This document shows, piece after piece, positions 1 to 5,845 of a DNA stretch of 5,857 nucleotides; the first letter of the stretch is position 1, and each line of letters starts with the position of its first letter. The notes beneath the pieces are model-generated. The model made no database searches, had not been told where the DNA came from, and worked only from the letters and a program-made list of their open reading frames with translations. The DNA is from Corynebacterium sp. (lineage in GTDB: Bacteria; Actinomycetota; Actinomycetes; Mycobacteriales; Mycobacteriaceae): NCBI GenBank assembly GCA_030450335.1, contig JAKDIS010000144.1:1-5857 (forward strand). The letters are read 5' to 3'. The position numbers and the translations under genes were made by a program.

Positions 1-1230
1 CGCGAAGGCGAAGAAGCCCCACGGGTAGGCGATGCCGGCGGTGACCATCACGCCGCCGAGCAGCGGCCCGGAGATCGCGCCGAGGCGTCCGATGCCCGCG
101 GAGAAGCCCATGGCCGTCGCGCGCACCGAGGACGGGTGGTTCTCGCCGACGAAGGCGTAGATCAGCACCTGGGAGCTGAACACGAACACACCGGTGAGGA
201 ACACGATCACGTACAGCCCCACCAACGGCAGGCGGATGGCCAGCAGTGCCAGGAACACCGCCGAGAGCAGGAACCACAGCAGTGCGGTGCGCCGCGGCGA
301 CTGCACGTCCGCCACGCGTCCGGCGATGAACAGGCCCACGACCGCGCCGACGTTGAGCACCATGAGGAAGGCGAGGGAGTTGCCCAGGTCGTAGTCGGCC
401 GCGCGCATGATCTGCGGCAGCCAGGTGTTCAGCCCGTAGACCAGCAGCAGGCCCATGAACGAGGTGCCCCAGATCGCGATGGTGTTGAGCCGGAAGGTCG
501 GCTGCAGCAGGGCACGGATACCACCGGAGTTGTCGCCCTCCTCCTGCGCCTGCAGGGTGTCCATCTCGGTGTCGACCTGCAGCCCGTAGGACGCCTCGAT
601 CGCCTCGGCCTGCTCCACCCGGCCGGTGATGCGCAGGTACGCCGGCGACTCCGGCAGCAGCAGGAACAGTGCAGGGGCCAGGATCAGGCCCGGGACGGCC
701 CCGGCGATGAACATCGCGTGCCAGCCGGCGGCGTCGATGAGGAACATGCCCAGCAGGGCGGTCAGCACCGCGCCCACGTGGTAGCCGGTCATCAGGGTGG
801 TGGACGCCGAACCGGCCTTGCGTCCGGAACGGAACTCGGTGACCAGGGAGATCGCCGTCGGCAGCGCGCCGCCGAGGCCCGCCCCGGCGAGGAAGCGCCA
901 CAGCGAGAACCAGGCGACGTTGGTGGTGAAGGCCAGGAACAGGGTGAACACCGAGAAGAGGAACACCGCGGTGATCAGCACGCGGCGGCGTCCCAGCTTG
1001 TCGGTGAGGAACCCGATGACCAGCGCGCCGATGGTCATTCCGACCAGGCCGATGGTGCTGATCTGGGTGGCCTGGGCGCCGGTGAGGTCCCAGCCGGGGT
1101 CGTCGAGCATCGACGGCAGGGTGGTGCCCAGGACCACCAGGTCGAAACCGTCGAGCAGGACGGCGATCCAGCACAGCACGGTCACGGTGGCGGTGGAGCG
1201 TGGTGTCGTGGTGTTCACGGTGGTGTTCAC
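1..1230 (-). CDS. MFS aromatic acid:H+ symporter (AAHS family, PcaK/BenK-like), 3' end cut by window edge
   Basis: This is an inner-membrane transporter, probably importing 4-hydroxybenzoate or protocatechuate by proton symport. I translated this frame by hand: 410 codons are stop-free to the window edge. Visible signatures are D-G-F-D at residues 27-30 in the first membrane segment (the acidic motif of PcaK/BenK) and the MFS loop 2-3 motif G-F-L-T-D-K-L-G-R-R-R at 73-83. A polar central loop spans about 203-245 between the two six-helix halves, and a G-R-L-G-x-x-x-G-P-L-L-G-G segment at 381-393 is typical of the family. Known members are about 450 residues, so roughly the last helix and tail are missing. 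The GTG start at 1230-1228 has GAGG (1242-1239) 8 nt upstream and lies 3 nt after the pobA stop, in the same frame. A second in-frame GTG at 1218 is possible. Substrate is inferred from the neighbours; benzoate or vanillate transport cannot be excluded, so I give no gene symbol. Confidence 0.93.
   Translation of the reverse strand, partial: MNTTVNTTTPRSTATVTVLCWIAVLLDGFDLVVLGTTLPSMLDDPGWDLTGAQATQISTIGLVGMTIGALVIGFLTDKLGRRRVLITAVFLFSVFTLFLAFTTNVAWFSLWRFLAGAGLGGALPTAISLVTEFRSGRKAGSASTTLMTGYHVGAVLTALLGMFLIDAAGWHAMFIAGAVPGLILAPALFLLLPESPAYLRITGRVEQAEAIEASYGLQVDTEMDTLQAQEEGDNSGGIRALLQPTFRLNTIAIWGTSFMGLLLVYGLNTWLPQIMRAADYDLGNSLAFLMVLNVGAVVGLFIAGRVADVQSPRRTALLWFLLSAVFLALLAIRLPLVGLYVIVFLTGVFVFSSQVLIYAFVGENHPSSVRATAMGFSAGIGRLGAISGPLLGGVMVTAGIAYPWGFFAFA
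1207..1230 (-). repeat. 12-nt tandem duplication at the transporter start
   Basis: GTGAACACCAC followed by C or G occurs twice in a row on the minus strand, encoding Val-Asn-Thr-Thr twice. It duplicates the GTG start codon, giving two in-frame candidate starts (1230 and 1218). Only the first has a well-spaced Shine-Dalgarno sequence. Confidence 0.9.
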
Positions 1231-1233
1231 GTC

Positions 1234-2448
1234 TCAGACCTCGAATTCGGGAAGATCGCGGCCGACGTACTGTTCGGCCAGGTAACGGCGTCCCGCCTCG
1301 GAGGACAGGACGCAGGACAGTTCGGACAGGCGCCGACGCGACTCGAAGGTCGTGGCGTCCGGCGTCTGGTGCAGCATCGACGACATCCACCAGGAGAAGT
1401 GCTGGGCCCGCCACACGCGCGGCAGGACGATGTCGGAGTAGTCGGCGAGCAGGCCCGGGTCGCCGCGCAGCACGCGCACGAGTGCGGGGGCGAGCACGGC
1501 GACGTCGGCGATGGCGAGGTTCATGCCCTTGGCCCCGGTGGGCGGGACGGTGTGGGCGGCGTCGCCGGCGAGCAGCAGGCGGCCGCGTTGCATGGGTTCG
1601 CTCACCGCCGAGCGGAAGCGCAGCACCGCCTTGTCGAAGATCTCCCCCTCGCTGACCTGCAGGTCCGGGGAGTCCGCACGGGTGTGCAGCGCCTCCCAGA
1701 TCCGGGCGTCCGACCAGTCGGCCACCGTGTCGGACGGGTCGCACTGCAGGTAGTAGCGCTGCACGGTCTCCGAGCGGGTGGAGATCAGCGCGAAGCCCTC
1801 CGGGTGGGTGGCGTAGATGAGCTCCTTCTGCGTCTTCGGCGCGTTGACCAGCACACCGAACCACGCGTAGGGGTACTCGTGACGGTGCCGGCCTGAGCCG
1901 GCTGTGCCGGACGTGCCGGACGCCGTGACGCTCGCGCGGTGCGGCGAGCCGGACCCGTCGGCGGCGACCACGTAGTCCGCGCGCAGTTGGCCGTGGCGTC
2001 CTGCGCCGTCGGTGTAGTCGACGACCACGGGCCCCTCGGCGGAGGCAGCGGACTCGGTCCCCTCGACGGCGTCCACGGTGGTGTCGAAGAGCACCGCGCC
2101 ACCGTCGGCGAGACGCCGGGCGACGAGGTCGGTGAGGTACTCGTGCTGCGGGTACACCGCCACGGTGTGCCCGGTCAGCTCGGTCAACGCGATGCGGGTG
2201 CGTTCACCCTGCACGGAGATCTCGATGCCCTCGTCGATGTCGGCCTCGCGCTCCATGCGCTCGGCCACGCCGGTGCGGCGCATCAGCTCCAGGGTGCCCT
2301 GCTCCAGGATCCCGGCACGCACCGTGGTCTCCACCTCCGAGCGCGAACGCGACTCCAGCACCACCGACTCCACACCGTGGAGGTGCAGCAGGTGCGACAG
2401 GGTCAGCCCCGCCGGACCCGCGCCGATGATGGCGACCTGCGTCCTCAC
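1234..2448 (-). CDS. pobA: 4-hydroxybenzoate 3-monooxygenase (p-hydroxybenzoate hydroxylase)
   Basis: This cytosolic FAD enzyme hydroxylates 4-hydroxybenzoate to protocatechuate using NAD(P)H and O2, feeding PcaHG. The 404-residue product compares with about 394 for the Pseudomonas enzyme. The FAD-binding G-A-G-P-A-G is at 9-14, D-G-x-x-S-x-x-R at 164-171, and G-D-A-A-H followed by P-P-T-G-A-K-G at 295-308. By my alignment the substrate residues of the P. fluorescens enzyme are kept: Tyr201, Ser212, Arg214, Arg220, Tyr222 and Tyr385 correspond to Y212, S223, R225, R231, Y233 and Y394. I chose the GTG start at 2448-2446. It overlaps the pcaC stop as GTGA, has AAGGA (2459-2455) 6 nt upstream, and gives the usual x-R-T-Q-V-A-I-I-G-A-G-P beginning. 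An ATG at 2676 would add 76 Arg-rich residues read out of frame from pcaC, so it is rejected. Oddities are Glu at position 38 in the cofactor-specificity helix and a Ser/Gly/Thr repeat at about 177-186. Confidence 0.96.
   Translation of the reverse strand: MRTQVAIIGAGPAGLTLSHLLHLHGVESVVLESRSRSEVETTVRAGILEQGTLELMRRTGVAERMEREADIDEGIEISVQGERTRIALTELTGHTVAVYPQHEYLTDLVARRLADGGAVLFDTTVDAVEGTESAASAEGPVVVDYTDGAGRHGQLRADYVVAADGSGSPHRASVTASGTSGTAGSGRHRHEYPYAWFGVLVNAPKTQKELIYATHPEGFALISTRSETVQRYYLQCDPSDTVADWSDARIWEALHTRADSPDLQVSEGEIFDKAVLRFRSAVSEPMQRGRLLLAGDAAHTVPPTGAKGMNLAIADVAVLAPALVRVLRGDPGLLADYSDIVLPRVWRAQHFSWWMSSMLHQTPDATTFESRRRLSELSCVLSSEAGRRYLAEQYVGRDLPEFEV
1904..1921 (-). repeat. 9-nt tandem repeat within pobA (Ser-Gly-Thr repeat)
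   Basis: The plus-strand unit gtgccggac is present twice in perfect tandem, with a related gtgccggcc at 1885-1893. On the coding strand this region gives S-G-T-S-G-T-A-G-S-G, residues 177-186 of PobA. The reading frame is kept because the unit is three codons long. Confidence 0.9.
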
Positions 2449-2840
2449 GCGAGGTCCTTCACTGCGGCGTCGAGCAGGGAGAAGCCATGGTTGGAGTTCG
2501 GCACGCCGGCGTAGACGGCGGTGTGCAGCAGCACCTCGCCGATGGTGTCGGCGTCCACCCCGGCGCGCAGGGCGGCGCGGATGTGCATGTCGAGTTCCCC
2601 GTCGTTGCCCACGCCGGTGAGTACGGCGATGGTCAGCAGGCGGCGCTGGGTGTGGTCCAGGCCGGGGCGTTCCCACACGTCCCCCCAGGCGGTGCGGGTG
2701 ATGAAGTCCTGGAACTTCTCGGTGACCGGGGTCTTCTTCTCGATGGAGCGGTCCACGTGCTCGTCGCCGAGGACGGCGCGGCGGTTGGCCATGCCCCTCG
2801 CGTGCGCGGCGTCGCGGCCTGCCTGGTAGTCGTCAGCCAT
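2445..2840 (-). CDS. pcaC: 4-carboxymuconolactone decarboxylase, stand-alone
   Basis: PcaC decarboxylates 4-carboxymuconolactone to the beta-ketoadipate enol-lactone, the step after PcaB. The 131-residue length is typical for a single-domain PcaC. The C-terminal half carries the family pattern: R-R-L-L-T-I-A-V-L at 66-74, E-L-D-M-H at 82-86 and L-H-T-A-V-Y-A-G-V-P-N at 105-115, with H86 and H106 as likely functional histidines. It is not fused to an enol-lactone hydrolase as in the PcaL proteins of many actinobacteria, and no pcaD lies in the window. The ATG at 2840 overlaps the end of pcaB by 8 nt. AGGAAAGG (2859-2852) lies 11 nt upstream, rather far, so translation is probably also coupled to pcaB. 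Its stop overlaps the pobA GTG start. The wider CMD family contains AhpD-like peroxidases, but length, motifs and position make PcaC the clear choice. Confidence 0.96.
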   Translation of the reverse strand: MADDYQAGRDAAHARGMANRRAVLGDEHVDRSIEKKTPVTEKFQDFITRTAWGDVWERPGLDHTQRRLLTIAVLTGVGNDGELDMHIRAALRAGVDADTIGEVLLHTAVYAGVPNSNHGFSLLDAAVKDLA

Positions 2841-4131
2841 GGTGGGTGCTGCCTTTCCTGTCGTTGAACACGGCGTCGACGATGTCGCCGGCGTGCCCGG
2901 TGTGGTCCCCCGGGTCGGTGCTGAAACCGTGCTCCGCCCGGGCCTTGTCCATCAGTTCGCGCAGTGTGCCGCCGGCGACGGCGGCGTCGACCTCGGCGCG
3001 CGGGACGTATCGTCCCAATGCTTCGGCGAGCACCGCCCCGCCGGTGAGCTCGAGGTTGCGGCGCATCGCCGCGGTGTCCACGGTGATGCCGTCGATGCTG
3101 GCGCGGGTGCGGGTGACGGCCCCGGCGGTGGCGGCGACGAGGTCGCGCAGTGTCTGCCACTCGGCGTGCCAGGCGCCGGTGGCGCGCTGCATGCGCTGGT
3201 CCATGGCGTCGAGCATGGTGGCCGCCAGCGCCGGGGTGCGCCGGGCGTACCCGTCGGCGGCGACGGCGGCGGCCGGGTTGGCCTTGTGCGGCATCGCCGA
3301 GGAACCCCCGGGCGAGGCCTCGCGCAACTCCCCGACCTCGGTGGCGGAGAACACGATCACGTCGCCGGCGATCTTGCGCACCGAGCCGGCCAGCGCCGCC
3401 AGCGCGGTAGCGACCTGCACCAACGGCAGGCGGTCGGTGTGCCACACCAGCGGGGAGGACGCCAGGTCCAGTCGCGTGGCCAGCGCATCGTGCACGCTCA
3501 AACCATTCGGCGCGGTGGAGGCCAGGTTGCCGGCGGCCCCGCCGTACTGCACGGGCAGGACGCCCAGGGCATCGCGCAACGCCGACGCCGCGGCGTCGGT
3601 CTGGCGCAACCAGCCGGCGGCGATGACGCCGAAGGTCGTCGGCACCGCCTGCTGACCGAGCGTCCTGCCGATCACCGGGGTGTCACGGTGGGTGCCCGCC
3701 AGCTCGGCGAGGTCGTCGGTGAGTTCGGCGGCGGTGGCCAGGATCGCCGCGCCGGCGTCGCGCACGCACAGCACCAGGGCGGAGTCGATGATGTCCTGGC
3801 TCGTCGCCCCACGGTGCACCGCCGCGGTCTCGAGCCCGGCGTCCGTGGCCGCGGCCTTCAGCCGCTTCACCAGCGGGATCGCCGGGTTGCCGCCGGCGAT
3901 GGACGCCTCGGCCAGCGCGGTCAGGTCCTCACCGTCAAAGGTGGTGGACGCGATGAGGTCGGCAGTGGCCTCGGCGGTGGCCGGATCGACGAGGCCGGCG
4001 TCGCCCACCGCATGCGCGAGCGCGGCCTCGACGTCGACCATGCGCGCGACGAACGCGGCGTCCGACACCGCGTCGGCGGCAGTGGTGTCGCCGGAGGCGA
4101 CGTCGCTGTAGAGGGTGCGGGTGCTCGCCAT
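2833..4131 (-). CDS. pcaB: 3-carboxy-cis,cis-muconate cycloisomerase
   Basis: PcaB converts 3-carboxy-cis,cis-muconate, the PcaHG product, to 4-carboxymuconolactone. It belongs to the fumarase/aspartase/adenylosuccinate lyase superfamily, which acts as a homotetramer with active sites built from several subunits. The 432-residue protein is slightly shorter than the usual 440-450. The superfamily signature G-G-S-S-A-M-P-H-K-A-N-P is at 275-286, and H-R-G-A-T-S-Q-D at 106-113 matches the conserved H-x-G-A-T-S-Q-D active-site segment. The protein is Ala-rich and helical, as expected. The ATG at 4131 follows the pcaG stop by one base (TGA-C-ATG). No strong Shine-Dalgarno sequence is evident, so coupling to pcaG translation is likely. 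Its 3' end overlaps pcaC by 8 nt. Adenylosuccinate lyase shares the signature, but the neighbours on both sides settle the assignment. Confidence 0.96.
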   Translation of the reverse strand: MASTRTLYSDVASGDTTAADAVSDAAFVARMVDVEAALAHAVGDAGLVDPATAEATADLIASTTFDGEDLTALAEASIAGGNPAIPLVKRLKAAATDAGLETAAVHRGATSQDIIDSALVLCVRDAGAAILATAAELTDDLAELAGTHRDTPVIGRTLGQQAVPTTFGVIAAGWLRQTDAAASALRDALGVLPVQYGGAAGNLASTAPNGLSVHDALATRLDLASSPLVWHTDRLPLVQVATALAALAGSVRKIAGDVIVFSATEVGELREASPGGSSAMPHKANPAAAVAADGYARRTPALAATMLDAMDQRMQRATGAWHAEWQTLRDLVAATAGAVTRTRASIDGITVDTAAMRRNLELTGGAVLAEALGRYVPRAEVDAAVAGGTLRELMDKARAEHGFSTDPGDHTGHAGDIVDAVFNDRKGSTHHG

Positions 4132-4132
4132 G

Positions 4133-4813
4133 TCAGACCCGGAAGAAGGGGGTCTCGGCGGTGGCGTCCTCGTGCTGCAGGACGATGTCCATGCGGTAGG
4201 AGTCCTCCCCCACCTGCTCCATCACCAGGCGGGAACGACGGTCCTCCGGCACCACGGCGAGCACCGGGTCGGTGGCGAGATCGGAGTCACCTTCCGCTGG
4301 GAAGTAGGCGCGCGTGTAGAGACGCTCCAGGATGCCGCGGGCGAAGACGCTCACCTTCAGGTGCGGGGCCTCGGTGGCTGCTTCTCCGGCTTCCGCCGGC
4401 GTCGCGCCGGGACGGCGGGTGCGGAAGGTGACCTCCCCGTCCTCGTCGGCCATGCCCCGGCCCACACCCGCGCCGAGCAACGGGTTCCAGCCCTTGAGCG
4501 AACCCTCGTCGGAGCGTTCGTCCAACGGCGAGGGGTAGATGCCGTGGACGTCGGCCTGCCACAGCTCGATCATGGCGTCCTTCACGCGGTGCCCGGCACC
4601 GTCGGTGACCGAGAAGGTCACCTCCACGATCTCGCCGGCGGCGAAGGACATCGCGTCCTCGTCGACCATGTTCTCCGCGCCGGGTGTCGTGAGCCCGATG
4701 TGCACGTACGGGCCCACCGTCTGCGAGGGCATGATGCCGAACGGGGCGTCGTCCTGGTCGCGGACGGCGGGGGCGGGATAGCGGAACGGACCCGTCGGGT
4801 CACTGTCGATCAT
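4133..4813 (-). CDS. pcaG: Protocatechuate 3,4-dioxygenase, alpha subunit
   Basis: PcaG is the non-iron-binding partner of PcaH in the intradiol ring-cleaving dioxygenase that turns protocatechuate and O2 into 3-carboxy-cis,cis-muconate. The 226-residue protein has P-S-Q-T-V-G-P-Y-V-H-I-G-L at 29-41, the alpha-subunit hallmark, with T32 and Y36 lining the active site. It also has I-E-L-W-Q-A-D at 82-88, A-P-H-L-K-V-S-V-F-A-R-G-I at 149-161 (R159 is the counterpart of the substrate-carboxylate arginine), and the terminal F-F-x-V. It lacks the Tyr/Tyr/His/His iron set of PcaH, as expected for alpha. The ATG at 4813 has a strong AAGGAG (4826-4821) 7 nt upstream, 31 nt after the pcaH stop. This gives about 27 residues ahead of the conserved core, longer than in Pseudomonas PcaG. 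M28 is a possible alternative start, but the ribosome site favours the longer form. Confidence 0.96.
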   Translation of the reverse strand: MIDSDPTGPFRYPAPAVRDQDDAPFGIMPSQTVGPYVHIGLTTPGAENMVDEDAMSFAAGEIVEVTFSVTDGAGHRVKDAMIELWQADVHGIYPSPLDERSDEGSLKGWNPLLGAGVGRGMADEDGEVTFRTRRPGATPAEAGEAATEAPHLKVSVFARGILERLYTRAYFPAEGDSDLATDPVLAVVPEDRRSRLVMEQVGEDSYRMDIVLQHEDATAETPFFRV

Positions 4814-4826
4814 CGGTCTTCTCCTT

Positions 4827-4853
4827 CTTCTCGAACTGCTCGAACTACTCGAA
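4827..4853 (-). repeat. Three tandem 9-nt repeats across the pcaH stop codon
   Basis: On the minus strand the unit TTCGAGNAG occurs three times without gaps, with N being T, C and A in turn. The first unit supplies the final Phe-Glu codons and the TAG stop of pcaH. The third abuts the AAGGAG ribosome site of pcaG. The other two units fill most of the 31-nt spacer, so the spacer probably grew by duplication of the pcaH end. Confidence 0.9.
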
Positions 4854-5537
4854 GTGGGTGGCGTCGCGCCCGCGCAGCACGATGTCGAACTTGAAGCCCA
4901 GGGCGAAGTTCTCGCGGGTCTCGTCGTAGTCGAACGCGGCGATCATGCGCTCGCGGGAACCCTCCGGCACGGAGTTGTAGATCGGGTCCTGGAAGAACAT
5001 CGGGTCCCCTGGGAAGTACATCTGGGTGACCAGACGCTCGGCGAACTGGCGGCCGAACAGGGAGAAGTGGATGTGCGCCGGACGCCAGGCGTTGCTGTGG
5101 TTGCCCCACGGGTAGGCGCCGGGCTGCACGGTGTAGAAGCTGTAGACGCCGTTCTTGTCGGTCATCGTGCGCGCCACACCGTTGAAGTGCGGGTCCAGCG
5201 GGGCGGGCCAGGAGTCGTTCTTGTGGCGGTAGCGTCCGGCGGAGTTGGCCTGCCACGCCTCGATGAGGGTGTCCGGCACCGGCTTGCCGTCCGAGCCGAG
5301 CACCCGGCCGTGCACGAAGATGCGCTGACCGATGGCCTCTCCCCCGTTGGCCTTGGTCATGTCGTTGTCCTCGGCACCGAGGGCGCCGTCGCCGAAGACG
5401 GGACCGGTGGTCTCGCCGAGACGCTCGGGGACCATCAGCAGGTCGTTGTTCGGGTTGCGGAGCACCGTGGTGCGGTACTCCGGGAAGTGCAGCGGTGCGA
5501 AGCTGCCGTCGACGGAGACGTTACTGATCGGAACCAT
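4845..5537 (-). CDS. pcaH: Protocatechuate 3,4-dioxygenase, beta subunit (iron-binding)
   Basis: PcaH is the catalytic Fe(III) subunit that pairs with PcaG for intradiol cleavage of protocatechuate. All four iron ligands are visible by alignment with the Pseudomonas enzyme: Y103 in A-G-R-Y-R-H-K-N-D, Y142 in P-G-A-Y-P-W, and H155 and H157 in W-R-P-A-H-I-H-F-S. R152, next to them, is the conserved active-site arginine. An N-terminal arm with E-Y-R-T-T (20-24), the E-T-T-G-P segment (42-46) and I-E-A-W-Q-A-N at 92-98 are also typical. Length is 230 residues against about 235-240 in the family. The ATG at 5537 has AAGGGG (5551-5546) 8 nt upstream and is the first gene of the operon. The last two sense codons and the stop form the first unit of a 9-nt tandem repeat running on towards pcaG. 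Confidence 0.97.
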   Translation of the reverse strand: MVPISNVSVDGSFAPLHFPEYRTTVLRNPNNDLLMVPERLGETTGPVFGDGALGAEDNDMTKANGGEAIGQRIFVHGRVLGSDGKPVPDTLIEAWQANSAGRYRHKNDSWPAPLDPHFNGVARTMTDKNGVYSFYTVQPGAYPWGNHSNAWRPAHIHFSLFGRQFAERLVTQMYFPGDPMFFQDPIYNSVPEGSRERMIAAFDYDETRENFALGFKFDIVLRGRDATHFE

Positions 5538-5569
5538 GGACGTGACCCCTTCTGCGGGATTGCGGTGAA

Positions 5570-5587
5570 CGTGATGTGCGTCTCACG
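5570..5587. repeat. Inverted repeat CGTGA-N8-TCACG over the proposed -10/start region
   Basis: Five-base perfect arms, cgtga at 5570-5574 and tcacg at 5583-5587, flank an 8-nt centre and overlap the proposed -10 box. The position would suit a repressor. The 8-nt centre does not fit the 6-nt spacing of CRP/GlxR-type sites. Confidence 0.35.
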
Positions 5588-5612
5588 GTATCCGCCCGTG
5601 CGCTGGCCGCAA
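5585..5612 (-). promoter_or_regulatory. Candidate sigma70-type promoter for the pca operon
   Basis: On the minus strand TTGCGG (5612-5607) is followed after 16 nt by TACCGT (5590-5585), which fits a weak TTGxxx / TAxxxT promoter. Initiation about 7 nt downstream would give a leader of roughly 40 nt before the pcaH ATG. The match is weak, as often in high-GC actinobacteria, and would suit a promoter that needs an activator. Confidence 0.35.
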
Positions 5613-5616
5613 AGCC

Positions 5617-5631
5617 GTTCGCAGGGTGAAC
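5617..5631. promoter_or_regulatory. Candidate regulator-binding palindrome upstream of the -35
   Basis: The sequence gttcgcagggtgaac is an inverted repeat with 6-nt arms (five of six pairs match) around a 3-nt centre. Its outer GTTC...GAAC and 15-nt length resemble, from memory, operators of IclR-type aromatic regulators such as PcaR/PcaU. It ends 4 nt upstream of the proposed -35 box, a position suited to an activator. The half-site GGTGAAC recurs at 5564-5570. No regulator gene is in the window to support the pairing. Confidence 0.35.
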
Positions 5632-5671
5632 TAGTTTTACCGACTGACAGGTCCGTGTGCTGGGGTTTCTT

Positions 5672-5685
5672 TCACGTCCTCGTGA
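5672..5685. repeat. Inverted repeat TCACG-N4-CGTGA upstream of the promoter
   Basis: Perfect 5-nt arms surround tcct. The same CGTGA pentamer occurs in the 5570-5587 repeat but with the arms in the opposite order. It may be a second protein site or chance. Confidence 0.3.
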
Positions 5686-5775
5686 TATCGGGGGTCACCC
5701 AGGGGGGTGGTTCAGGGTTCCCAAAGCACGTGTCGGCAGCACTATCGGCGTTGCCGTGCATGCCCCACGCGCACG

Positions 5776-5803
5776 AAAAACCGCGGGGACGCCCCCCCCC
5801 CGC
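5776..5803 (-). terminator. Candidate rho-independent terminator of an upstream minus-strand gene
   Basis: Reading the minus strand, GCGGGG (5803-5798) can pair with CCCCGC (5788-5783) across a 9-nt, mostly G loop. Two G bases follow and then five T bases (5780-5776). The hairpin plus T-run would end a transcript coming from the right of the window and insulate the pca promoter from it. The stem is short, and the C-run allows several registers. Confidence 0.5.
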
Positions 5804-5828
5804 TGCGTGGTACCGCGCGGCCCGGCCC

Positions 5829-5845
5829 CCCGGCCTGCAGCCGGG
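5829..5845. repeat. Short GC hairpin near the right edge
   Basis: The arms cccggc (5829-5834) and gccggg (5840-5845) are perfectly complementary around a 5-nt loop, with an alternative left arm cccggc at 5821-5826. No T-run follows on either strand, so it is not a classic terminator on its own. It could support the neighbouring terminator. Confidence 0.4.

Noticed and set aside
136..1896. Long plus-strand open frame (586 codons) opposite pobA and the transporter
   Set aside because: It is rich in His, Gln, Gly and Arg with no domain, and is explained by GC-skewed codons on the antisense of two strongly supported genes.
2449..2676. A 76-codon N-terminal extension of PobA from an ATG at 2676
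   Set aside because: It is an Arg/Gly/His-rich translation of pcaC in another frame, and the canonical PobA N-terminus begins exactly at the GTG at 2448 with a ribosome site.
2633..3445. Minus-strand 270-codon frame overlapping pcaB and pcaC
   Set aside because: It is an Arg/His-rich alternative frame of two genuine genes.
2839..4431. Long plus-strand open frame (530 codons) opposite pcaB and pcaG
   Set aside because: It is a low-complexity Gly/Arg/Val/Gln translation antisense to recognisable enzymes, with no motif.
5570..5587. CRP/GlxR-type binding site
   Set aside because: The consensus needs GTGA-N6-TCAC, and the spacing here is 8, so I list it only as an unassigned inverted repeat.
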